Source: Pseudomonadales bacterium
GTDB lineage: Bacteria; Pseudomonadota; Gammaproteobacteria; Pseudomonadales; Azotimanducaceae
Reading direction: 5' to 3'
NCBI GenBank assembly: GCA_016779565.1
Contig: JADHNJ010000007.1
Location: 1-64,000, forward strand
Length of the DNA: 64,000 nt
The notes beneath the pieces were generated by a model that worked only from the letters and a program-made list of their open reading frames with translations, did no database searches and was not told the DNA's origin. Positions 1 through 8,003 of this stretch are shown piece after piece; the first letter of the stretch is position 1, and each line of letters starts with the position of its first letter. The position numbers were made by a program, and so were the translations under genes.

Positions 1-414
<414 letters not shown>

Positions 415-612
415 TATAACTTGAGTGAATTTTCGATCACAAGATCGTTTTTGTAACCCAAGAATTCATAGGATATGCCTTAGAATTAGCCCCAAGACAT
501 CACGTTTGGGGTGGATGTCACATCACTTGTTTACTTTTTTAAACGACCAGTCTTTGGCGCCTCCCGCGCCAAAGAATATAGGTTGACGAATTGCTTGAAA
601 AAGCAGCCAGTT

Positions 613-730
613 TGCCTGACGACCATAGCGAGTTGGTACCACCTGATCCCATTTCGAACTCAGTAGTGAAACGACTTAGCGCCGATGGTAGTGTGGGGGA
701 TCCCATGTGAGAGTAGGTCATCGTCAGGCA
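613..730 (+). rRNA. rrf: 5S ribosomal RNA
   Basis: ~118 nt with complementary ends tgcctgacgacc.../...gtcaggca and typical 'ccacctgatcccatttcgaactcag' and 'ggtagtgtgggggatcccatgtgagagtaggtcatcg'. Confidence 0.95.
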
Positions 731-740
731 TTTATTCTAA

Positions 741-775
741 AAACCCCTAGCTTTAACGGCTAGGGGTTTTTTTTT
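741..775 (+). terminator. Rho-independent terminator of the rRNA operon
   Basis: aaacccctagc-tttaacg-gctaggggttt 11-bp stem followed by a T tract. Confidence 0.93.
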
Positions 776-1179
776 GGCCAGAAAGCCTCCGTCACGTTTT
801 TTTGTGCTTCAAGACTGGCTAGTCTTAGAGTCTTTTAACCTAAAGCTGTATCAATGTGCTGAGAGATGCATGGTTGCAGAACGTTGCGTTCGCGTTGGAG
901 ACGGTGATTCTGAGAGGTCCGCGTAAAAAAGATATTGCGAAAAGACCGATTTAATTGGCATCTTTAGTTCAATTTTTTGCTGGAACCGAGTAAAGCGTTA
1001 AAGAAAATAAGTGCAATTAATGTTTGATCCGAAGGCAAGTTACGTCGTAATCTTGGGAGGACGGCTAAAGCAGAGAATCGGAAACACCTAGAGATGTAAA
1101 GCTAGATGTCTTGGTTCGATGCTAGGGCTGTGAGGGGAACGTTTGTGGTGTTAAGCACCCTTTCATAAAAATTATAAAG

Positions 1180-1887
1180 TTGGAGGTGGAAATGCAGTTC
1201 TTAGCTTCGGGGGATTTAGTAGGGGTCTCTTTTTGGATCGTTTCGGTGGCCATGATCGCATCGACGGTATTCTTCTTGTACGAAGGGTTACGCGTAAAAA
1301 GTGAATGGCGTTTGTCGATGTTAGTTGCAGGTCTCGTAACGTTGGTCGCAGCCGTGCATTACGACTATATGCGCGACTATTGGGTACTAGAGCAAAGCAC
1401 GCCGATCGTTTATCGATATATTGATTGGCTGATTACAGTCCCGCTTTTGATGATCGAGTTCTGGATTATCTTAAAGGCTGTTGGTTCGTCTGTGGGCAGT
1501 GGCTCCTTTATCAGACTCTTAGTCGGCACCTTGGTTATGCTAATTTTTGGCTACCTAGGCGAAGCGGGTGTGATGAACGCGACCTTAGGTTTTTGGCTGG
1601 GCATGGTCGGTTGGGCTGTGATCATCTATGAAATCTTTGCAGGGGAAGCTGGCAAAGCAGCTGCCGCAACAGAAAGTGTAAAAGCAGCTTTTGGGTATAT
1701 GAGGCTGATCGTGTTGGTCGGTTGGGCAATCTATCCAATTGGCTATGTGATGGGTTATATGATGGGTGGGGTCGACGAAGGTTCGCTCAATATGGTTTAT
1801 AACCTGGCTGACTTTGTGAACAAGATTCTCTTTGGCTTGATCATTTGGAATCTGGCTTACAATGATTCTGCAGAAGGCGGTCACTAG
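1180..1887 (+). CDS. Proteorhodopsin (light-driven proton pump, green-type)
   Basis: Seven-TM opsin; 'RYIDWLITVPLLMIEF' gives D97/T101/L105/E108 (GPR numbering), 'HYDYMR' carries H75, 'DFVNKILFGLIIW' carries the retinal Schiff-base Lys. Start could also be the Met at 1192. Confidence 0.96.
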   Translation: MEVEMQFLASGDLVGVSFWIVSVAMIASTVFFLYEGLRVKSEWRLSMLVAGLVTLVAAVHYDYMRDYWVLEQSTPIVYRYIDWLITVPLLMIEFWIILKAVGSSVGSGSFIRLLVGTLVMLIFGYLGEAGVMNATLGFWLGMVGWAVIIYEIFAGEAGKAAAATESVKAAFGYMRLIVLVGWAIYPIGYVMGYMMGGVDEGSLNMVYNLADFVNKILFGLIIWNLAYNDSAEGGH

Positions 1888-1910
1888 ATCGGCTTTGAGA
1901 AAGTAGAGAA

Positions 1911-1937
1911 AAAACCCGCTTCGGCGGGTTTTTTTTT
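1911..1937 (+). terminator. Rho-independent terminator after the proteorhodopsin gene
   Basis: aaaacccgc-ttcg-gcgggtttttttt, UUCG tetraloop plus T tract. Confidence 0.93.
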
Positions 1938-2043
1938 GTCAACTATGGGTAAAATCTGCTGGAATTATTGACGCGCTTGCATGCAAGTGCCGCTCACTGA
2001 AATCAAAATTTCCCCATGTTCACGAAGCTGGCGCGCCCTTGCC

Positions 2044-2115
2044 GACTGATTTGTACTGAGTCATTAGGTAGGCTCTTGAACTCTCTCCTAGTACCAAATT
2101 GGACTGGATAATTCT
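2044..2115. repeat. Degenerate copy A of a direct repeat matching the 3' end of the downstream phospholipase-like gene
   Basis: gactgatttgtactgagtca...agtaccaaattggactggataattc resembles 2146-2218 gatcgatctgcgctgagtca...agtactgaattggacctgataattc. Confidence 0.6.
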
Positions 2116-2162
2116 CCAGATTCGCAAGAGGAATAGGCTCTTGGTGATCGATCTGCGCTGAG

Positions 2163-3260
2163 TCAGTTAGACGGGATCTCGATGTAACCACCAGTACTGA
2201 ATTGGACCTGATAATTCCCGTTAAATCGCGGGTCAGGCAGGTAGTAATCGGTGCTAATTAGCTGAGCACCGGAGCGAAAAGCAGCATTGCGTCGTTTGAT
2301 GTCGTTGCTTCGAGCTTCAACAGTGTCGGCATCTGCGCGAGTTCTAACGAGGTAACCAAGTTCGGTTCCGGATTGGATTTCTCTTGCCATGCCGATCGGA
2401 TCGTTTAACACGAGGATGGCGGCATCGGGATGGCCCAGCGGTGGGGTTTTAAATAGGAGTCCAGCTTTATGCTCGCGCACAAGCTGGGAATAATTAGCAA
2501 GCTTGGCCTCGGACTCATCGAGCACAAAAATAAAGCGATTACGCAATTCATTAAACAGCGGCCATCCATCACGCTCGACCGCAGTCGCGAGCGTTGGCCA
2601 AGCGCCTTGAAGGTCCTCTGGCGAAAAGAGTCGGGGTCGAGCTAAAACAGATAATATCTCAGCCTCTAAGGCTAAAAATGCCGTGTGATCAAAAGCGAGA
2701 GGATGGGTAAAACCCGGGAGATTTATCGGGCTGGCTTTAAGGTTTAGGGTGACAATAATAGGTTCGTGGTTAGCATTGTCATCTGAGAAGGACGCAAAGC
2801 TTTCAAGGCACTGTCTGAAAGTTATGCAGTGACTTCGATAGTCAATGTCCTGCGCGTGCAGCACCTTGAATCCCGGCGTTCGGAGCAGGTCTTTCATTTC
2901 CGGTGTCAAGCCTTGTTTTGCGAAGGGCCACCGAGCGCCAAGCGGATTGGCGTATAAGCCGCCTTTTGGGTCATAAAAAACATCCAACTCAAACAACCTG
3001 ATGCCCAGAGCCAGTTGTGCTTCGAGCGTTTTATGATGATAGTCAAGGCTGTTAGCCGTATCTTCATCAAGCCATCGGAGTATGGTCAGTAGTCTCGGTT
3101 CGATCGCGCGTTTGTAACTGTTGTGGCTACCGATATAGGTCACGTCGGTCAGTTTCACTGGTGTCGGTGCCTCGGTGTCAGCCTGCAATGCCTGGGTGTC
3201 CGACAAACAGAACACTGAGAGAAACCAAGCCAAGCCAATGAATTTTTTGACATAGATCAT
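2163..3260 (-). CDS. Exported Ca2+-dependent phosphoinositide phospholipase C-like protein
   Basis: Signal peptide, then 'TDVTYIGSHNSYKRAIEP', 'GIRLFELDVFYDP', 'FKVLHAQDID', 'PIIVTLNLK', PI-PLC-type catalytic motifs. Confidence 0.75.
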   Translation of the reverse strand: MIYVKKFIGLAWFLSVFCLSDTQALQADTEAPTPVKLTDVTYIGSHNSYKRAIEPRLLTILRWLDEDTANSLDYHHKTLEAQLALGIRLFELDVFYDPKGGLYANPLGARWPFAKQGLTPEMKDLLRTPGFKVLHAQDIDYRSHCITFRQCLESFASFSDDNANHEPIIVTLNLKASPINLPGFTHPLAFDHTAFLALEAEILSVLARPRLFSPEDLQGAWPTLATAVERDGWPLFNELRNRFIFVLDESEAKLANYSQLVREHKAGLLFKTPPLGHPDAAILVLNDPIGMAREIQSGTELGYLVRTRADADTVEARSNDIKRRNAAFRSGAQLISTDYYLPDPRFNGNYQVQFSTGGYIEIPSN

Positions 3261-3299
3261 GATGAATCGTTCTTTATCGTTAGTCAGTTAAGGGACCTG

Positions 3300-3381
3300 A
3301 AGGCATAGCCCTTCGAGGGACGAAACCTGAAAATCATGTAAAGGCATAGCCCTTCGAGGGACGAAACCTGAAAATCATGTA
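3300..3381. repeat. Two perfect tandem copies of a 41-bp unit
   Basis: aaggcatagcccttcgagggacgaaacctgaaaatcatgta at 3300-3340 and 3341-3381. Confidence 0.95.
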
Positions 3382-3600
3382 CAAGCAGCTTAGTTTCTAC
3401 TGCTTGGTTTGTTTTAGTCGAGTGGTGATCCTAAACTATTGCGTGATCGAACACGGTATTCCTTTAGGTCAATCGAAACTCCCAGTGTTGATAGTCGTTA
3501 AGCCTAAAGGCAAGCTGGTGTGTTCGCAAGAAATGCATTGAAAGGGCTGTCAGAGCAAGACATAGTCTGGTTTTGTGCAAGCACTCTAAATGTTTAGAAG

Positions 3601-5223
3601 ATGCGAAAGTTTGATGAGGTATTTATGTATTTGTTTCGACAAGGTTTACTCCTAGGATTGCTAGCGACACTTATGGCGTGCGATGGTGGGCCGTCGGCAC
3701 CTGACCCAGCCCCAGTTGCGAGCGGCAATGACAATGCGAGCTCTGGGGGCGCGACCACAGGTTCGACGGACGGTAGCACAGCATCGGATAGCGGTTGGGT
3801 CGAGGGCGAGTTTGGCGACGTTAGTGATTATGCTGGGAGTTGCCAGGCCCCGAGACAGGATGCCGGTTTTAACGATGTGCAAGGCAGTATTACCGATGAA
3901 AACTTCTGGATTAGGGCCTACAGCTTTGACACCTATCTTTGGTATCAGGAAATCGACGATGTTGACCCGGGTACAATCGATGATACCGAGACGTATTTTG
4001 ATCTAATGAAAACCTTCGCGCTAACACCTTCGGGAAACCCTAAGGATAAATTTCACTTCACCTACGACACCGAAGAATGGGAAAAGTTATCTCAATCCGG
4101 AATATCTGCTGGATATGGCGTTGAGTTTTTTAGAGTTAGGTCCTCACCGCCGCGTCAGTGGTTGGTGGCCTATACCGAGCCCAATTCGCCTGCAGGCGAT
4201 GCAGGGCTGCTTAGGGGATGGGAAATCGCTGAGATCGATGGCGTAGATTTTGTTGAGGGTAATGATACTGATACCCTCAACGCTGCATTGTTCCCCGCGG
4301 CTTTGGGCGAGGTCCACAGTTTTACTTTTCGCGACGTAGAAACGGCAGAATCTGTCACGGTCGATCTCATAAGCGAGGAAATCACCTCAACGCCGGTGCA
4401 GAATGTCAAAGTCATCGAGACTGCGGGAAGTAAGGTGGGCTATTTGTTGTTTAACGACCATATCGCAACAGCAGAGCCGCAGCTGATCGATGCTTTTGAA
4501 TTGTTCAGCACTGAGGATGTCAGTGAACTCGTGCTTGACATGCGGTACAACGGCGGCGGATACCTAGATATTGCGAGGATGCTAGCGTCTATGGTTGCTG
4601 GTCAGGAAGCGGTAGGCAAGACCTTTAGTGAATTGAAGTTCAACGATAAATACCCAACTCAAAATCCGATTACTGGCAGAACCCTAACGCCATCGTCTTT
4701 TACCGATACCGCACCAGGGTTTCAATTGTCCAGCAATACCCCGATACCGCTTCTAAATCTTGACCGAGTCATGGTGATCTCTGGTAGCGGGACTTGTTCG
4801 GCCAGTGAGGCTGTTATTAACGGTCTGAGAGGTGTTGGAGTTGAAGTTGTGCTCATTGGTGACACAACTTGTGGCAAGCCTTACGGGTTTTACGGCATAG
4901 ATAATTGCGGTACAACCTATTTCACGATTCAATTCAAAGGCGTCAATGCAATTGGTTTCGGCGATTATACTGACGGTTTCTCGCCCCCCGGGGCTGAAGA
5001 TGTGGGAATTGAGGTAGAGGGTTGCTTTGTCGATGATGATTTGAGTCATCCTCTTGGCGATTCGAACGAAGGCCGCCTCAAAGCGGCGTTGGGTTATTTG
5101 AGCGAGGGGGGTTGTGATGCGAATGCCTCAGGCATGCAGAAACGGCGCCACCCCCTAGAGCAAATTAAAGGCCAGGTGATTAAACCTCTGCCGTTGTCGG
5201 GTGCCCTATTGACGCGGCCTTGA
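3601..5223 (+). CDS. S41 family peptidase, probable lipoprotein
   Basis: Lipobox 'LLATLMAC' (start possibly 3625), PDZ-like 'PNSPAGDAGLLRGWEIAEIDGVD', S41 core 'ELVLDMRYNGGGYLDIARMLASM' and 'VISGSGTCSASEAVINGLRG'. Confidence 0.85.
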   Translation: MRKFDEVFMYLFRQGLLLGLLATLMACDGGPSAPDPAPVASGNDNASSGGATTGSTDGSTASDSGWVEGEFGDVSDYAGSCQAPRQDAGFNDVQGSITDENFWIRAYSFDTYLWYQEIDDVDPGTIDDTETYFDLMKTFALTPSGNPKDKFHFTYDTEEWEKLSQSGISAGYGVEFFRVRSSPPRQWLVAYTEPNSPAGDAGLLRGWEIAEIDGVDFVEGNDTDTLNAALFPAALGEVHSFTFRDVETAESVTVDLISEEITSTPVQNVKVIETAGSKVGYLLFNDHIATAEPQLIDAFELFSTEDVSELVLDMRYNGGGYLDIARMLASMVAGQEAVGKTFSELKFNDKYPTQNPITGRTLTPSSFTDTAPGFQLSSNTPIPLLNLDRVMVISGSGTCSASEAVINGLRGVGVEVVLIGDTTCGKPYGFYGIDNCGTTYFTIQFKGVNAIGFGDYTDGFSPPGAEDVGIEVEGCFVDDDLSHPLGDSNEGRLKAALGYLSEGGCDANASGMQKRRHPLEQIKGQVIKPLPLSGALLTRP

Positions 5224-5374
5224 CGTTTGCACGACCGAGCCTCAAGTAAGTATTAATCTAACCGCTATGGGTGGAGAGACATTGTTACCGCTTTTTTAGG
5301 CAGCGCGAGGACATTGATCGCACGCCGTCAAGGCTTTGCTGGTGAACCATTAGGCAGACTGCTAGCATCAAATC

Positions 5375-6577
5375 ATGAATAGTCTCAGACTCACGTTGGC
5401 AAGCTTCCTGGCCTATTTCGCGCTATCAGGCACCCTAGCACCGATTGGTATTTTGGCGGCTCCCGCAGCATTAGCGCTAAATGTTTCGGTTGCGGAAATG
5501 GTGCGGACGCTAGGCCTTTTTTCAACTGGCACCCTAATAGGGTCAGTTACGGCGCTGTTTCTCCTCGGCCGGGTACCCCTTCGACGACTGGTCTTGGGTA
5601 TCTACGGTATCGCGTCTGCTTGCCTAAGCGCGCTGTTAGTTTTTGCTGTTGATCTCTGGCTCATCGGTTCAGCCTTGATAGTCCTAGGCGTATGTTTGGG
5701 CGTTGGTTTGGCGCAGGCAGCCTTAGTGATTTCTCGTATTTACCTTGAGGGTCGACGAGCCTCGATGTTAGTGGCAACCGATGCGAGCTTCAGTCTCGCA
5801 GGATTCAGTTTGGCATCGTTGAGCGTGGCCTTGCTAGCAAGAGAATTTAGTTGGACGTTGAGTTACGTGGCTGTTTTATTCGCTGTGCTCACTGTGATGG
5901 CTATCGCTTTGGTTTCCGACTACCCAGACGAACCTGAAAATCTTAATGAAGAAGACGTCGGGCGATACTCAAGTGCTAAAATAGTGGGCTTTTGGAGAAC
6001 CTGTCCGAAGGCTGTGTGGTTGCTGACTGCCGCACTTTTTTTCTATACGTTAGGCCAAACCAGCATGTTGATTTGGTTGCCCGGTTTTGCTCAAGAGTCG
6101 CTAGGTTTATCCTCTCCCAGCGCTGGACAATTGGTGGGCAATTATTGGTTTGGTATGTTTATCGGGCAATTGTTAACCGTAGGCATTGTCTTAAGAGTTG
6201 GGGTGTCGAAAGTTGTCGTTGCCGGTGCTTTGGGCTGCTTGCTTGGTGCTTTGCTTCTGACTTGGGTTGATGTGCCCGGCATTTCGCTCCTACAAATTGC
6301 GATATTTTGGGGTGTACTTAACTTTGGGTTATTAAAATGTGTGATCTCTTTAGCGAGCGAATTGTTTGACGTTGTGCCCGCTATCTTGGTGTCGTCAATG
6401 TTATTGAGTGCATCATTCGGCACAGCACTGAGTCCGTGGCTAAGCAGCTGGTTTGTTGAAGCAGGCGGTAAGGCGCTCGGGCTTGGATTCGGTCAATTGG
6501 GGTTAGGCTGCGTATTATTACTCGTTTGCTTTGCAATATTTACTAAGAGTCGTTCGATAGAGGAAACCCATGGTTGA
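5375..6577 (+). CDS. MFS transporter (TsgA/FucP-like fold), possible nucleoside transporter
   Basis: ~12 hydrophobic segments; overlaps the start of the nucleoside hydrolase gene. Confidence 0.75.
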   Translation: MNSLRLTLASFLAYFALSGTLAPIGILAAPAALALNVSVAEMVRTLGLFSTGTLIGSVTALFLLGRVPLRRLVLGIYGIASACLSALLVFAVDLWLIGSALIVLGVCLGVGLAQAALVISRIYLEGRRASMLVATDASFSLAGFSLASLSVALLAREFSWTLSYVAVLFAVLTVMAIALVSDYPDEPENLNEEDVGRYSSAKIVGFWRTCPKAVWLLTAALFFYTLGQTSMLIWLPGFAQESLGLSSPSAGQLVGNYWFGMFIGQLLTVGIVLRVGVSKVVVAGALGCLLGALLLTWVDVPGISLLQIAIFWGVLNFGLLKCVISLASELFDVVPAILVSSMLLSASFGTALSPWLSSWFVEAGGKALGLGFGQLGLGCVLLLVCFAIFTKSRSIEETHG

Positions 6578-7511
6578 TCACCCGATGTATGACGTTATAT
6601 TTGACACTGACCCTGGTATTGATGATGCCATGGCGTTGCTGCTGCTCCATGCCTTGCCTGAGGTCAATTTACTTGGGATTACAACGGTTTTTGGCAACGC
6701 GTCGATTGAAAATTGCACTCGTAACGCGCTGTACATTTGTGAACGGTTTAACCTACCTTATCCAGTGTATCAGGGCGCGGGTAAAACTTTTTTGGGCCAA
6801 TACGAAACAGAGTATCCTGATTTTGTTCATGGGAAAGACGGTCTTGGAGATATCGGTTTTGAGTTCCCTGCCCGACAAGCCGAATCTGAATCGGCTGCAG
6901 ACTTCATTGTTCGCTCGGTTCAAGAGCGTGCAGCGCCAGTCACCCTAGTAGCTGTCGGTCGGATGACCAATGTCGCTCAAGCTCTACAAAAAGCGCCAGA
7001 AATTTCGGATAAGCTGGCGAGAGTTGTGATGATGGGTGGCGCCGTCAATGTGCCCGGAAACGTCACAGAATTCGCAGAAGCCAATATCTATGGTGATCCT
7101 GAAGCTGCGGCCTTCGTTTTTGACTCAGGCGTGCCGGTGCTTATGGTTGGGTTGGATGCAACCCTTAAGCATCGAATGAAAACTGACGAACTTGATTGTC
7201 TTCGAGGCGCTTTAGGTGATGCGGGCGAATTTTTGTGGCAAATCAAGCAATGCTATTTAAAGTTTTATGCGTCGAAAGGCATTTTTGATGGTTTCCCAAT
7301 CCATGACTCAACCGCGGCGATGGCGATGATTTATCCAGAGCTTTTTAGCTTGCGCCGAGGGACGATTGCTTGTTCGGTTGATGGAGTTGAACGCGGCAGG
7401 ACTGTCTTTAAATCTAGCGAAGATGGCGGTCACCTGGTGGCAGTAGGGGCCGAGAGTGATAGTTTGTCGAAGCGCTTCGAAGCTGTCATGAGTGCCCGGT
7501 TCGGTGAGTAG
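6570..7511 (+). CDS. Inosine-uridine-type nucleoside hydrolase
   Basis: N-terminal 'DVIFDTDPGIDDAMALLLL', 'VMMGGAVNVPGNVTEFAEANIYGDPEAA', 'IHDSTAAMAMIYPELF'. Confidence 0.92.
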   Translation: MVDHPMYDVIFDTDPGIDDAMALLLLHALPEVNLLGITTVFGNASIENCTRNALYICERFNLPYPVYQGAGKTFLGQYETEYPDFVHGKDGLGDIGFEFPARQAESESAADFIVRSVQERAAPVTLVAVGRMTNVAQALQKAPEISDKLARVVMMGGAVNVPGNVTEFAEANIYGDPEAAAFVFDSGVPVLMVGLDATLKHRMKTDELDCLRGALGDAGEFLWQIKQCYLKFYASKGIFDGFPIHDSTAAMAMIYPELFSLRRGTIACSVDGVERGRTVFKSSEDGGHLVAVGAESDSLSKRFEAVMSARFGE

Positions 7512-7610
7512 GGTTAAGTCAGCAGATCGGTGATTGGTATGGACATAGGGCTTGATGCTTAAAGGGTAAGCACGGTTGTTACTTGCCAGATCTGAGGCTC
7601 AAACTGTTGT

Positions 7611-7689
7611 GCACCAGAGCACCAGAGCACCAGAGCACCAGAGCACCAGAGCACCAGAGCACCAGAGCACCAGAGCACCAGAGCACCAG
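7611..7689. repeat. Octanucleotide tandem repeat (gcaccaga, about 10 copies)
   Basis: 79 bp uninterrupted perfect 8-mer repeat. Confidence 0.97.
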
Positions 7690-7950
7690 CCCAGAGTTAA
7701 GATTTTCTCCTAAAGGATTACATAATCTATGGCTCAATAGGCTCTGCTCTAGAGACAGAACGAGCGCAATGCTGAGTGTGTTTTAAATTTTTTGGCTAAT
7801 ATCCAACGAGCCCTGGGTCCGGATTAGTAAAGGTCGTTACAGGATAATCTGATCGCAAGAAGCAAATTGATTCAAGCAAAGGACGGCAAACATGGGGGTG
7901 TTAATATCTTAGATGCCGTTGCTGATCCATGAGGTGGCAGTTTTAAAGCC

Positions 7951-7977
7951 AAAAAAAACCCGCCGAAGCGGGTTTTT
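7951..7977. terminator. Bidirectional Rho-independent terminator
   Basis: aaaaaaaacccgc-cgaa-gcgggttttt between convergent genes. Confidence 0.85.
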
Positions 7978-8003
7978 CTCAACAGGGTCGCTAATAAGCA
8001 TTC

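Noticed and set aside
780-1179. tRNA gene downstream of 5S rRNA
   Set aside because: No cloverleaf or T-loop (GGTTCRANYCC)-like sequence recognised in the gap; tRNAscan would settle it
3300-3381. Possible CRISPR repeat pair
   Set aside because: Two directly abutting 41-bp copies with no spacer; simple tandem duplication
7611-7689. Possible CRISPR-like array
   Set aside because: Unit is 8 bp with no spacers and no cas genes in the window
7583-7786. 67-aa ORF with APEHQSTR repeats as a real repeat protein
   Set aside because: It is the translation of an 8-bp microsatellite read in frame; no family resemblance or convincing RBS, and the repeat explains the pattern
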